From contig NZ_JONK01000001.1 of NCBI RefSeq assembly GCF_000711885.1, positions 1 through 64,000 of the forward strand: a stretch of DNA of 64,000 bases. The letters are read 5' to 3'. Under the pieces are notes generated by a model, which saw only the letters and a list, made by a program, of their open reading frames with translations, ran no database searches and had not been told where the DNA came from. This document shows positions 42,086 through 50,583 of this stretch, piece after piece. The DNA is from Chromobacterium haemolyticum DSM 19808. GTDB taxonomy: Bacteria; Pseudomonadota; Gammaproteobacteria; Burkholderiales; Chromobacteriaceae. Each line of letters starts with the position of its first letter. Position 1 is the stretch's first letter. Position numbers and translations under genes: made by a program.

Positions 42086-42610
42086 ATGGCAGAAGATAAA
42101 AAAGCGGAAAAAGCAGAGAAAAAAGCAGGGGGCGGCGGCGGTAAATTGATGCTGATCGTCATTATATTGCTGGTGCTGGTCTTGGCCGCGGTGGGGGGCT
42201 TGGCCGCCTATATGTTCACCAATATGAATAAGCCGGCGGCGGCCGGCGAACACGCCGAGCAGGCCAAGGAAAAACCCAAGAAGAAAAAAGAAGGTCCGCC
42301 GATCTTCGAAAAACTGGATACTTTCGTGGTGAACCTGGCCGGCAACGACGGCTCCTTGCTGCAGGTGGACATGCAGGCGGAGCTGGCCGATGAGGAAGCC
42401 AAAAAGAAATTCACCGATTACGCGCCTAAAATTCGCAGCGCGCTGATCTTGCTGCTGTCGTCCAAGTCCGCCGTGGAGTTGGCCACGCCTGACGGCAAGG
42501 TTCGCCTGAAGGCCCAGGTCAAGCAGATCATCAATGAGTCGATGGACGCCGGCGAGGAGCAGCCGGTGGAAAGCGTGCTCTTTACTTCCTTCATCATCCA
42601 GAAGCAGTAA
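42086..42610 (+). CDS. fliL: Flagellar basal body-associated protein FliL
   Basis: FliL is a single-span inner-membrane protein that surrounds and stabilises the stator. The 174-residue product has a Lys/Glu-rich cytoplasmic N-terminus, one membrane helix (about 23-46), a charged spacer and the periplasmic SPFH-like domain (FEKLDTFVVNLAGNDGSLLQVDMQAELADEEAKKKF) ending VLFTSFIIQKQ, the standard FliL C-terminus. Confidence 0.93.
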   Translation: MAEDKKAEKAEKKAGGGGGKLMLIVIILLVLVLAAVGGLAAYMFTNMNKPAAAGEHAEQAKEKPKKKKEGPPIFEKLDTFVVNLAGNDGSLLQVDMQAELADEEAKKKFTDYAPKIRSALILLLSSKSAVELATPDGKVRLKAQVKQIINESMDAGEEQPVESVLFTSFIIQKQ

Positions 42611-42615
42611 GCGGC

Positions 42616-43620
42616 ATGGGCGACGATATTCTTTCCCAGGAAGAGGTAGATGCCCTACTCAGGGGCGTCTCCGGGGAGGATGAGGATGATGCCGGCGGCG
42701 GCGACGCCCAAGGCGTCCGCGGCTATGACATCGGTCGGCAAGAGCGCATCGTGCGCGGCCGCATGCCGACGTTGGAAATCATCAACGAGCGTTTCGCGCG
42801 CAATCTGCGCATCGGCTTGTTCAACTTTATCCGCCGCAACGCGGAAATCTCGGTTGGACCGGTGCGGGTGCAAAAGTATAGCGAGTTCATCCGAAATCTG
42901 GTGGTGCCCACCAACCTGAACCTGGTGCACGTCAAGCCCTTGCGCGGCACGGGGCTGCTGATTTTCGATCCGGACTTGGTGTTTCTGATCGTCGACAACC
43001 TGTTCGGCAGCGACGGGCGCTACCATGTGCGGGTGGAAGGCCGCGACTTCACTCCCACCGAGCAGCGCATCATCCGCCGTTTGCTGGATGTGGTGTTTGT
43101 CGAGTGCCAGAAAGCCTGGGAGCCAGTGCATCCCATCGAGTTCGTCTATCTGCGTTCCGAAATGAACACCCAGTTCGCCAATATCGCCACGCCCACCGAG
43201 GTGGTGGTGGCGATGACTTTCCATATTGAGCTGGGCGCCGGTGGCGGCGATTTCCATATTTGTCTGCCGTATTCAATGGTGGAGCCTATCCGCGATGTGT
43301 TGTCCAGCACCATGCAGGCGGACCGCACCGAGGTGGATAACCGCTGGGTCAACCTGATGACGCATCAGGTGCAGGCGGCGGAAGTGGAACTGGTGGCGAC
43401 CTTGGGCAAGACCAAGGTGACCTTGGGTCAGATTTTGAATTTGAAGAACGGCGACGTGGTGATGCTGGAGATTCCGGAGCGGGTGGAAGCCGACGTATCG
43501 GGCATTCCGGTGTTCGAAGCCAGTTACGGCACCGTGCAGGGGCGCTATGCGCTGAAGGTGGAGCAGGTGTTGGCCGGCGCGAATGATTTTCACGAGCCTC
43601 TGGGGGATAAAGAGCAATGA
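42616..43620 (+). CDS. fliM: Flagellar motor switch protein FliM
   Basis: FliM is the C-ring subunit that binds CheY-P. The 334-residue protein begins with the CheY-binding DDILSQEEVDALLRGV peptide, has the CheC-like middle domain (about 50-230) and the C-terminal SpoA domain that pairs with FliN. It starts 5 bp after fliL and overlaps fliN by 4 bp. Confidence 0.97.
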   Translation: MGDDILSQEEVDALLRGVSGEDEDDAGGGDAQGVRGYDIGRQERIVRGRMPTLEIINERFARNLRIGLFNFIRRNAEISVGPVRVQKYSEFIRNLVVPTNLNLVHVKPLRGTGLLIFDPDLVFLIVDNLFGSDGRYHVRVEGRDFTPTEQRIIRRLLDVVFVECQKAWEPVHPIEFVYLRSEMNTQFANIATPTEVVVAMTFHIELGAGGGDFHICLPYSMVEPIRDVLSSTMQADRTEVDNRWVNLMTHQVQAAEVELVATLGKTKVTLGQILNLKNGDVVMLEIPERVEADVSGIPVFEASYGTVQGRYALKVEQVLAGANDFHEPLGDKEQ

Positions 43621-44096
43621 GCGAAGAAGAATTGCAAGCCGCGCAGATGGAGGCCGAAGCGGCCGCCGCCGCGGCAGCCGCTACCGGCGGAGCCGGCGGC
43701 GAGGAAGAAGTGTCGATGGACGACTGGGCCGCCGCAATGGCCGAGCAGGAAGTGGTGGATTCCGCTCCAGAGCCGGTGCCGGCCCAAAACTTGTTCCAAG
43801 AACTGGGCGCGAGCACCTCCGGCGCGGGCGTCCCGCAGAATCTGGACATGATTCTGGACATCCCGGTGCAATTGACCGTGGAGTTGGGCCGCACCAAGAT
43901 CGCCATCCGCAACTTGCTGCAATTGGCGCAGGGGTCGGTGGTGGAACTGGACGGCATGGCCGGGGAGCCGATGGACGTGCTGGTCAACGGCTGTCTGATC
44001 GCCCAGGGCGAAGTGGTGGTGGTCAACGACAAGTTCGGTATTCGCCTGACCGATATCATCACGCCCGCGGAACGCATTCGCCGTTTGCAAAAATGA
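43617..44096 (+). CDS. fliN: Flagellar motor switch protein FliN
   Basis: FliN completes the C-ring and receives export cargo through FliH. The 159-residue product has an Ala/Glu-rich N-terminal extension and a C-terminal SpoA domain (LDMILDIPVQLTVELGRTKIAIRNLLQLAQGSVVELDGMAGEPMDVLVNG... split over about 78-155). Start and stop overlap its neighbours (ATGA with fliM and with the region before fliO). Confidence 0.95.
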   Translation: MSEEELQAAQMEAEAAAAAAAATGGAGGEEEVSMDDWAAAMAEQEVVDSAPEPVPAQNLFQELGASTSGAGVPQNLDMILDIPVQLTVELGRTKIAIRNLLQLAQGSVVELDGMAGEPMDVLVNGCLIAQGEVVVVNDKFGIRLTDIITPAERIRRLQK

Positions 44097-44107
44097 CGAG
44101 GTCAGCC

Positions 44108-44590
44108 ATGTTTGCGATGACGCGCCGTGCTGTGCAGGGCGCTTTTTATTTGGCGGCGTCCGGTCTGGCCGCTGCGGCCACGGCCACGGCCACGGCCACG
44201 GCCACGGCCACGGCAGCGCCGTCTCCGGCGGCCGCGCCGTCGCCGTTCATGAGTTTGCTGCAGGTCTTGTTCGGCCTGGCGGTGGTGCTGGGCGCCATCG
44301 TCGGCATGGCCTGGCTGTTCAAACGGCTTTCCGGCGGCATGCTGGGCGCCTCCAACCGCCTGAAGGTGGTCAGCGGAACCATGGTGGGGCCCAAGGAGCG
44401 CGTGGTGATCGTGGAGCTGGAGGGGGAGTGGTTGGTGCTGGGCGTGACGCCGCAGCAAGTCAATCTGCTAAGCAAGCTGCCGCGCCCGGAAGGCGCGGAA
44501 ATCGAAGCGGCGCCGGCGGCGGAGCCTTTCGCGCGCTGGTTGAAGGCGGCGATGGACAAGAGCCGCAATAGCAAGGCGGGACCGCGATGA
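44108..44590 (+). CDS. fliO: Flagellar biosynthesis protein FliO
   Basis: FliO is the membrane scaffold that helps assemble the FliP ring of the export gate. From the ATG at 44108, which has GAGG 6 bases upstream, it has 160 residues: a signal-like first hydrophobic part, an Ala-Thr dipeptide tract, a membrane helix (about 53-75) and the FliO core ([35 protein letters not shown]). Alternative ATGs at 44093 and 44117 are possible. The Ala-Thr tract comes from six tandem copies of a hexanucleotide. Confidence 0.85.
   Translation: MFAMTRRAVQGAFYLAASGLAAAATATATATATATAAPSPAAAPSPFMSLLQVLFGLAVVLGAIVGMAWLFKRLSGGMLGASNRLKVVSGTMVGPKERVVIVELEGEWLVLGVTPQQVNLLSKLPRPEGAEIEAAPAAEPFARWLKAAMDKSRNSKAGPR
44178..44213 (+). 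repeat. Six tandem CCACGG hexamers inside fliO
   Basis: Six uninterrupted copies of CCACGG encode alternating Ala-Thr in the N-terminal part of FliO. Changes by whole units would keep the frame and alter only the length of the linker before the membrane helix. Confidence 0.85.
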
Positions 44591-45333
44591 GGCCTTGTTT
44601 CCGATACGGCGCGCTGGTTTTGTTGGCGACGCCGTTGATCGCGGACGCGGCCGGTGGCTTGCCTTTGATGAGCAGCACGCCGGCGGCCGGCGGCGGGCAG
44701 AATTATTCGCTCAGCTTGCAGATGCTGCTGTTCATGACCGGGCTGACCTTCATTCCGGCGATGATGCTGATGATGACGGCTTTCACTCGCATCATCATCG
44801 TGATGTCGCTGCTGCGGCAGGCGATGGGCACCATGCAGTCGCCGCCCAACCAGGTGATCGTCGGTTTGTCGCTGTTCTTGACTCTGTTTGTGATGGGGCC
44901 GACTTTCGACCAAGTCTACGCCAAAGCCTGGGTGCCGTTCTCAGACGATAAGATCACGCTGCAACAGGCGGTGGACGAGGCCAGCAAGCCGATGAAGGCT
45001 TTCATGCTGCGCCAAACCCGGGAGAAGGACCTAGCCTTCTTCATCGAGATTTCTCAATCGGAAAAGCCGCAGACCAAGGCCGATGTATCCATGAAGACCC
45101 TGGTGCCGGCTTATGTGATCAGCGAGCTGAAAACCGCCTTCCAGATCGGCTTCATGGTATTTATTCCCTTCCTGATCATCGATCTGGTCGTGGCCAGCAT
45201 CCTGATGGCAATGGGTATGATGATGGTGTCCCCGGTCACCATTTCGCTACCTTTCAAGTTGATGTTATTCGTGCTGGTGGACGGCTGGACCTTGCTGATG
45301 GGCTCGCTGGTGCAGAGCTTCTATACTGGCTGA
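44587..45333 (+). CDS. fliP: Flagellar export gate protein FliP
   Basis: FliP forms the pentameric core of the type III export gate. The 248-residue preprotein has a cleavable signal (about 1-21), the [38 protein letters not shown] block, the long periplasmic loop and the C-terminal [26 protein letters not shown] segment, all diagnostic when read in pieces. It overlaps fliO by 4 bp. Confidence 0.97.
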   Translation: MRPCFRYGALVLLATPLIADAAGGLPLMSSTPAAGGGQNYSLSLQMLLFMTGLTFIPAMMLMMTAFTRIIIVMSLLRQAMGTMQSPPNQVIVGLSLFLTLFVMGPTFDQVYAKAWVPFSDDKITLQQAVDEASKPMKAFMLRQTREKDLAFFIEISQSEKPQTKADVSMKTLVPAYVISELKTAFQIGFMVFIPFLIIDLVVASILMAMGMMMVSPVTISLPFKLMLFVLVDGWTLLMGSLVQSFYTG

Positions 45334-45363
45334 GGCGGCATGATGGTTTGTGACTGGAAACGT

Positions 45364-45386
45364 CGCCGGGCGCTGCCCGGCGTTTT
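45364..45386 (+). terminator. Hairpin with T-tail between fliP and fliQ
   Basis: CGCCGGGC (45364-45371) and GCCCGGCG (45375-45382) form a tight 8-bp stem followed by TTTT. It lies inside the operon, 30 bp after fliP and about 20 bp before fliQ, so it may act as a partial terminator or an mRNA-stability element. Confidence 0.55.
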
Positions 45387-45404
45387 AGGCGAGGAGCGGG
45401 CGGC

Positions 45405-45674
45405 ATGAGTCCGGAGCTGATCATCAATATCGTGCAGAACGCGCTGTACATCCTGATCATCGTCGCGGCGCCGGTGCTACTGGTGTCGCTGTTGGTGGGT
45501 TTGCTAGTCAGCGTGCTGCAGGCGGCGACTCAGATCAACGAGATGACGCTGACTTTCATTCCCAAGCTGCTGGCGATGTTTCTGGTGCTGGTGCTGGCCG
45601 GACCGTGGATGCTGAACACGCTGATTGAGTACACCACGCGGCTGTTCCAGAGCATTCCGCACGTGATCGGCTGA
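45405..45674 (+). CDS. fliQ: Flagellar export gate protein FliQ
   Basis: FliQ is the small two-helix subunit of the export gate. The 89-residue protein has helices at about 15-38 and 50-73 and the conserved LVGLLVSVLQAATQINEMTLTFIPK loop read across about 27-51. GAGGAGCGGG precedes the ATG. It overlaps fliR by one base. Confidence 0.95.
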   Translation: MSPELIINIVQNALYILIIVAAPVLLVSLLVGLLVSVLQAATQINEMTLTFIPKLLAMFLVLVLAGPWMLNTLIEYTTRLFQSIPHVIG

Positions 45675-46450
45675 TGCTCAGCATTTCCGATACGCAGATC
45701 AACGCGCTGGTGGCCATGTTCGTTTGGCCGTTCGCGCGCATCGTCGGCCTGCTGCTGGTGGAGCCGGTGTTCGCCTATCGCGGCGTGCCGCGCCGCTTCA
45801 AGGCCGGGTTCGCGCTGATCCTCACCGTGATGCTGGCGCCCTTGCTACCGCCGTTGCCGGCGGTGCCGCTGGTATCGGCGGAGGGAATGGCCATTCTGTT
45901 GCAACAGTTGTTGATTGGCCTGTCGATGGGCTTCGTCATGCGTATCGTGATTTCCGCGGTGGAAGTGGCGGGTTTCATCATGGGTTCGCAAACCGGCTTG
46001 GGTTTTGCCATGTTCTTCGACCCGATGCACTCGGCTCAAGTGCCGGTGGTGTCGCAGCTGTTGACCCTGTTCACCTTCTTGCTATTCCTGGCCTTCGACG
46101 GTCACCAAGTGGTGTTGTCCACCTTGGTGGAAAGTTACCGGGTGCTGCCGATAGGCATGAGCATGCCGGATCAGGGCATCAAGTCGCTTGCCCTGTGGGG
46201 TGGCCACCTGATCGAGTGGGGTGTCTGGCTGGCCATGCCGGTGATTGCGGCTCTGCTGATCACCAACCTGGCGATCGGGGTGATGACCCGCGCCGCGCCG
46301 CAGTTCAATATCTTCACTTTCGGCTTTCCGCTGACCCTGATGATAGGCTTCATCAGCATCTACCTGACCTTACCGATGATGGTGCCGGTGCTGGAGCAGA
46401 TGTATCGCGCCGGTTTCGAGATGATGCTGGCCATGCTCAAGGCCAAGTAG
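45674..46450 (+). CDS. fliR: Flagellar export gate protein FliR
   Basis: FliR caps the FliP/FliQ export gate. The 258-residue protein has six or more hydrophobic segments and the family blocks FVWPFARIVGLLLVEPVF and GSQTGLGFAMFFDP. It is the last gene of the fli block; flhB is not in the window. Confidence 0.96.
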   Translation: MLSISDTQINALVAMFVWPFARIVGLLLVEPVFAYRGVPRRFKAGFALILTVMLAPLLPPLPAVPLVSAEGMAILLQQLLIGLSMGFVMRIVISAVEVAGFIMGSQTGLGFAMFFDPMHSAQVPVVSQLLTLFTFLLFLAFDGHQVVLSTLVESYRVLPIGMSMPDQGIKSLALWGGHLIEWGVWLAMPVIAALLITNLAIGVMTRAAPQFNIFTFGFPLTLMIGFISIYLTLPMMVPVLEQMYRAGFEMMLAMLKAK

Positions 46451-46614
46451 CGGGGGCCGCCGCCCCTGTCCAGATTCCAGGGGGATTCGAAAAGCCTGCT
46501 GGCAGCGTTGATTCCGTGCTCGCTCGCTGTACCCCTTGTGTTTAGGCCTCTGTGCGCGGTGCGCCTTGCTCTCGAGACGCTTGCGACGGTATTCGAGGTC
46601 CCCTCAAGTTCTGA

Positions 46615-46620
46615 TAGAAT
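46615..46620 (+). promoter_or_regulatory. Possible -10 box of the yebC gene
   Basis: TAGAAT lies 57 bp before the ATG, in the 227-bp gap after fliR. No good -35 box is present at normal spacing. The rest of the gap contains degenerate inverted repeats but no gene. Confidence 0.3.
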
Positions 46621-46677
46621 AGGCGCCAATTTTGACTGAAAGGTCCGTAGTGGACCGGACAACAGACAGAGGCAACT

Positions 46678-47403
46678 ATGGCAGGTCACAGTAAATGGGC
46701 TAACATCCAGCACCGCAAAGGTCGTCAGGATGCCAAACGTGGCAAGATCTTTACCCGCTTGATCAAGGAAATCACCGTTGCGGCCAAGATGGGCGGCGGA
46801 GACCCCAATATGAACCCGCGCCTGCGCCTGGCGGTGGACAAGGCCAAGGCCGAGTCCATGCCTAAGGACAATATCGATAACGCCATCAAGCGCGGCACAG
46901 GCCAGTTGGAGGGCGTCGATTATGTTGAGTGCCGCTACGAGGGTTACGGCATAGGCGGCGCGGCGGTGATGGTGGACTGCCTGACCGACAACAAAACTCG
47001 CACGGTGGCCGATGTGCGCCACGCGTTCTCCAAGTATGGCGGCAATATGGGCACCGACGGTTGCGTGTCTTTCCAGTTCAGCCATTGCGGCTACCTGGTG
47101 TTCGCGCCGGGCGTGGATGAGGATGCCTTGATGGAAGCCGCGCTGGAAAGCGGGGCTGAGGATGTGGTCGCCAACGACGACGGTTCCATCGAAGTAATCA
47201 CCGGTCCGTACGAGTTCTCCGACGTCAAGAGCGCGCTGGAAGCCAAGGGCTTCAAGGCGGAAATGGGCGAAGTGACGATGAAGCCGCAGAACGAGACTGA
47301 ATTGTCCGGCGATGACGCGGTGCGCATGCAAAAACTGCTGGACGCGCTGGAAGACCTGGACGATGTGCAGGATGTTTACACTTCCGCGGTGCTGGACGAG
47401 TAA
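46678..47403 (+). CDS. YebC/PmpR family DNA-binding regulator (TACO1-like)
   Basis: The 241-residue protein starts [27 protein letters not shown], the hallmark of the family, and has the ARTINA.. [16 protein letters not shown] and [13 protein letters not shown] segments. Members bind DNA (PmpR, quorum-sensing repression) or act at the ribosome to relieve stalling at proline-rich stretches, so either role is possible. The TAA stop is the left target triplet of a 48-bp MITE-like element. Confidence 0.93.
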   Translation: MAGHSKWANIQHRKGRQDAKRGKIFTRLIKEITVAAKMGGGDPNMNPRLRLAVDKAKAESMPKDNIDNAIKRGTGQLEGVDYVECRYEGYGIGGAAVMVDCLTDNKTRTVADVRHAFSKYGGNMGTDGCVSFQFSHCGYLVFAPGVDEDALMEAALESGAEDVVANDDGSIEVITGPYEFSDVKSALEAKGFKAEMGEVTMKPQNETELSGDDAVRMQKLLDALEDLDDVQDVYTSAVLDE

Positions 47404-47451
47404 GAGCCTGTTCAAGGGCTTGCTCTAGTTCGCGAGATCGTAGACACGTTC
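47404..47451 (+). mobile_element. MITE-like element, 48-bp form, after yebC
   Basis: GAGCCTGTTCAAGG at the left and GCGAGATCGTAGACACGTTC at the right are inverted versions of the family ends. The triplet TAA flanks it on both sides (47401-47403, the yebC stop, and 47452-47454). Its length is identical to the copy after the Cra-like gene. Confidence 0.75.
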
Positions 47452-47473
47452 TAAGCGCCGCTGCGGCGGCAGG

Positions 47474-47502
47474 AAAAAAGCTCCCTGAGGGGAGCTTTTT
47501 TT
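47474..47502 (+). terminator. Terminator after yebC
   Basis: AAAAAAGCTCCC pairs with GGGAGCTTTTTT around a TGAG loop, ending in a run of T. Confidence 0.88.
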
Positions 47503-47726
47503 GCGTCTGGACTAAGCGTCCGACGTGTAGTTGCCTCGCTACATCGAAGCGCGGCCGCCGTCAAGCGTCGCCGATGCGCTTTGCGAGGACTGTTGCATTT
47601 GCTGAACAGATTGAGTTTATCGCTTCCGGCCTGTAGGCAGCTCTGCTATAAAGCGTCAGCTGATTACGTTTTAGCAATGGATGCCGTCGACTAAGGCGCG
47701 CGTCGCTTGATAACGATGAGGAAATT
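47503..47726 (+). other. Promoter region of the rbs operon
   Basis: About 220 bp without a gene. TATAAA at 47647-47652 is a good -10 candidate, with TTCCGG 17 bp upstream as a weak -35. A palindromic operator candidate lies directly downstream (47659-47675). The ribosome-binding site ATGAGGAAATT precedes the rbsK ATG. Confidence 0.5.
47659..47675. promoter_or_regulatory. Candidate operator for the Cra-like regulator
   Basis: GCTGATTACGTTTTAGC is an imperfect palindrome that resembles FruR/Cra operators (GCTGAAACGNTTCAGC type). It lies 7 bp downstream of the probable -10 box of the rbs operon, the classic position for a LacI-family repressor. Confidence 0.5.
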
Positions 47727-48617
47727 ATGACCCGGGTCCTGGTTGTGGGCAGCGTGAATATGGATCTGGTGGTGGAGGCGGAACGCTATCCACGGCTGGG
47801 TGAAACCTTGTTTGGCAAGCGCTTTGCGTCCTATCCGGGCGGCAAGGGCGCCAATCAGGCAGTGGCCGCCGCGCGGCTGGGCGCGCAGGTGACTTTGCTG
47901 GGCTGCGTGGGCCGCGATATGTTCGGTTCTCAGCTCAAGGAGACGTTGCAGGGCGAGGGCGTGGATATTGGCCGCCTGCGCGAAACGGACGTGGCCACCG
48001 GGCTGGCGACGATCACCCTGGCCGAGGGGGACAACGCCATCGTGGTGGTGCCCGGCGCCAACCATGAGTTGCTGCCGCAACATCTGGATCAGGACGAGCA
48101 GGCGTTTCGCGATGCCGACGTGGTGCTGGCGCAGATGGAGGTGCCGCTGGCCACGGTGGAGCGCGCGGCCGAACTGGCTCAGCGCCACGGCAAGCCTTTC
48201 TTGTTGAATCCGGCGCCGGCCCATCCGCTGCCGCCCAGCTTGCTGGAGCGCACCGCCTTGCTGACGCCGAACGAGCATGAGTTGGCGCAGGCTCTGGACG
48301 AACGGGGCGGGGACTGGCAGGCGCTGATGCGCAAACTGCCGGGCAGGGTGGCGATGACGCGTGGCAAAGACGGCGCTTATTTCTGCCGCGCCGACGGCAG
48401 CCTGCATCACCAACCCGGCTTCGTGGTGTCCGCGGTGGATACCACCGGCGCCGGCGACACCTTCAACGGCGCCTTGGCCGCGTTCTGGCCGCAGGGTCTC
48501 GAGGCGGCGATGGCACTGGCCTGCGCCGCGGCGGCCTTGTCCGTGACCCGCGCGGGCGCGCAAAGCGGCATGCCGACGCTGGCCGCGCTGCAACAGATGT
48601 TGAAGGAGCAGGCATGA
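47727..48617 (+). CDS. rbsK: Ribokinase
   Basis: Ribokinase phosphorylates D-ribose to ribose-5-phosphate. The 296-residue PfkB-family protein has the N-terminal VVGSVNMDLVVEAERYPRLGET and PGGKGANQAVAAARLGA signatures and the C-terminal DTTGAGDTFNGALAAFW signature with the catalytic aspartate. It is the first gene of the ribose operon and overlaps rbsD by 4 bp. Confidence 0.95.
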   Translation: MTRVLVVGSVNMDLVVEAERYPRLGETLFGKRFASYPGGKGANQAVAAARLGAQVTLLGCVGRDMFGSQLKETLQGEGVDIGRLRETDVATGLATITLAEGDNAIVVVPGANHELLPQHLDQDEQAFRDADVVLAQMEVPLATVERAAELAQRHGKPFLLNPAPAHPLPPSLLERTALLTPNEHELAQALDERGGDWQALMRKLPGRVAMTRGKDGAYFCRADGSLHHQPGFVVSAVDTTGAGDTFNGALAAFWPQGLEAAMALACAAAALSVTRAGAQSGMPTLAALQQMLKEQA

Positions 48618-49012
48618 AGCGGCTGGGACATCTGAACCGCGATATCGCGCGGGTATTGGCCAGCATGGGTCATACCGACAGCCTGGTCATCGCCGATTGC
48701 GGCCTGCCGATTCCGCCCGGCGTAGAGTGCATAGACCTGAGCCTGCGCTTGGGCGTGCCGGAGTTCCCCAGCGTGTTGGACTCCATCCTGGCGGATTTCA
48801 AGGCGGAGCGTGCGCTGTTCGCCGCCGAGTGCCTGGAACACAGTCCGGCTGTGGAAGTGCTGGCCAACGATATGGCCGCGCACGGCGTGGCGGTGGAGTA
48901 CGTGCCGCATGAGGAGTTCAAGCGCCGCTGCCGCGAGGCCAAGGCGGTGATCCGCACCGGCGAATGTACGCCGTACGCCAATGTGATCCTGTATTCCGGC
49001 GTGATCTTTTGA
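48614..49012 (+). CDS. rbsD: D-ribose pyranase
   Basis: RbsD interconverts pyranose and furanose forms of D-ribose so that ribokinase can use imported sugar. The 132-residue protein has the family blocks GHLNRDIARVLASMGHTD, the catalytic-histidine region near its start, and the C-terminal IRTGECTPYANVILYSGVIF. It lies between rbsK and rbsA. Confidence 0.95.
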   Translation: MKRLGHLNRDIARVLASMGHTDSLVIADCGLPIPPGVECIDLSLRLGVPEFPSVLDSILADFKAERALFAAECLEHSPAVEVLANDMAAHGVAVEYVPHEEFKRRCREAKAVIRTGECTPYANVILYSGVIF

Positions 49013-49023
49013 AGGGGCGGGCA

Positions 49024-50517
49024 ATGAAGGTAAGCATGCGCGGCATCAGCAAGGCCTTTGGTCCGGTCAAGGTGCTGGAGGCGGTGGATTTCACCGTGAA
49101 GGGCGGCGAAGTGCATGCCTTGATGGGCGAAAACGGCGCCGGAAAATCGACCCTGATGAAGATTCTATCCGGCGTGCACCAGGCCGACGCCGGAGAAGTG
49201 CTGCTCAATGATTGGCCGGTGACGATCCGCTCCACCACCGAGGCCGAGGCCCACGGCATCGCCATCATCCACCAGGAACTGAACCTGATTCCGCAGCTGT
49301 CGGTGATGGAGAACCTGTTTTTGGGTCGCGAGCGAGAGCATAGCCGCTTTGGCGTGATCAATCGCGCCGGCATGCGGCGCGAGGCGAGCCAGATTCTGCA
49401 GCAGCTGGGCGCCGGACGGATCGATCCGGAGACGGAGGCCGGGCAATTGTCCATTGGTCAGCAGCAGATGGTGGAAATCGCCAAGGCGATGTCCCTGAAC
49501 GCCAAGGTGCTGATCATGGACGAACCAACCGCCGCATTGACCGAGCGCGAGATTGAAGCGCTGTTCGTCTTCATGGAGCAGCTCAAGCAACGCGGCGTGG
49601 CGATTGTCTACGTGTCGCACCGGATGGAGGAGATCTTCCGCGTCTGCGACAAGATCAGCGTGTTGCGCGACGGCTGTTTCGTCGGCGAGCGTCAGATCGC
49701 CGCCACCGATTTCGACGAGGTGGTGAGGCTGATGGTGGGTCGCGAGATCGGCGACCGTTTTCCCAAGCGCGCGTCCGCGCCGGGCGCGGTGCGTTTGGAA
49801 GTGGAGCGTCTGGCCGACGACGGCAGCATTCGGGACATCGGCTTCGATGTCCGCGCGGGCGAGGTGCTGGGTGTGGCCGGGTTGATGGGCGCTGGGCGCA
49901 GCGAGATTCTCAACGTATTGTTTGGCGTCAAACCGCGTCGGCAGGGGCGGGTGCGGCTGGACGGCGCGGAGCTGGACATCCGCCATCCCGGCGACGCCAT
50001 CGCCGCCGGCATCGCCTACGTCACGGAAGACCGCAAGAGTCAGGGCCTGGTGTTGGGCATGTCGGTGCGGGAAAACGCCACCTTGGTTCATCTGCGCCGC
50101 CACGCGCGACTGGGGGTGGTGAGCCGCCGCTCCGAGAACGAAGAGGCGCAGCGGCTGATTGAGCAATTGCGCATCCGCACCCGCGACGCTGAACTGGATG
50201 TCAAATCCTTGTCCGGCGGCAATCAGCAGAAGGTGGTGTTCGCCAAGTGGCTGGCGGAGCCGCCCAAGCTGCTGCTGCTGGACGAGCCGACGCGAGGCGT
50301 CGACGTGGGCGGCAAGGCCGAAATCTACCACATCATCAATCAACTAGCCGCCGCTGGCGTGGCCATCGTCATGGTGTCGTCCGAACTGCCGGAGGTGATG
50401 GCGATGAGCGACCGCATCCTGGTGATACACGAGGGCCGCCGGGCCGGGCTGTTTGAAGCCGCTTCGGCGACGCAGGAAGACATTATGGCCGCGGCGGCCG
50501 GCGCGACAGCGGACTGA
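49024..50517 (+). CDS. rbsA: Ribose ABC transporter ATP-binding protein
   Basis: RbsA is the double-cassette ATPase of the ribose importer. From the ATG at 49024 it has 497 residues, with Walker A GENGAGKST (about 37-45) in the first cassette and the signatures LSIGQQQMVEIAKAM (first) and LSGGNQQKVVFAKWL (second). As in other sugar-family RbsA/MglA proteins the second Walker A is degenerate (GLMGAGRSE). GGGGCGGGCA precedes the ATG, 11 bp after rbsD. Confidence 0.95.
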   Translation: MKVSMRGISKAFGPVKVLEAVDFTVKGGEVHALMGENGAGKSTLMKILSGVHQADAGEVLLNDWPVTIRSTTEAEAHGIAIIHQELNLIPQLSVMENLFLGREREHSRFGVINRAGMRREASQILQQLGAGRIDPETEAGQLSIGQQQMVEIAKAMSLNAKVLIMDEPTAALTEREIEALFVFMEQLKQRGVAIVYVSHRMEEIFRVCDKISVLRDGCFVGERQIAATDFDEVVRLMVGREIGDRFPKRASAPGAVRLEVERLADDGSIRDIGFDVRAGEVLGVAGLMGAGRSEILNVLFGVKPRRQGRVRLDGAELDIRHPGDAIAAGIAYVTEDRKSQGLVLGMSVRENATLVHLRRHARLGVVSRRSENEEAQRLIEQLRIRTRDAELDVKSLSGGNQQKVVFAKWLAEPPKLLLLDEPTRGVDVGGKAEIYHIINQLAAAGVAIVMVSSELPEVMAMSDRILVIHEGRRAGLFEAASATQEDIMAAAAGATAD

Positions 50518-50583
50518 GCGCCGCCGCGCATTGAATATTCAGGTCGCGCCCATTGGGCGCAAGCAAGGGAAACGGTAAGCAAG

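Noticed and set aside
46470-46606. Possible further palindromic element between fliR and yebC (GGGGATTCGAA ... TTCGAGGTCCCC)
   Set aside because: The arms match only over a few bases and the interior does not align convincingly with either repeat family.
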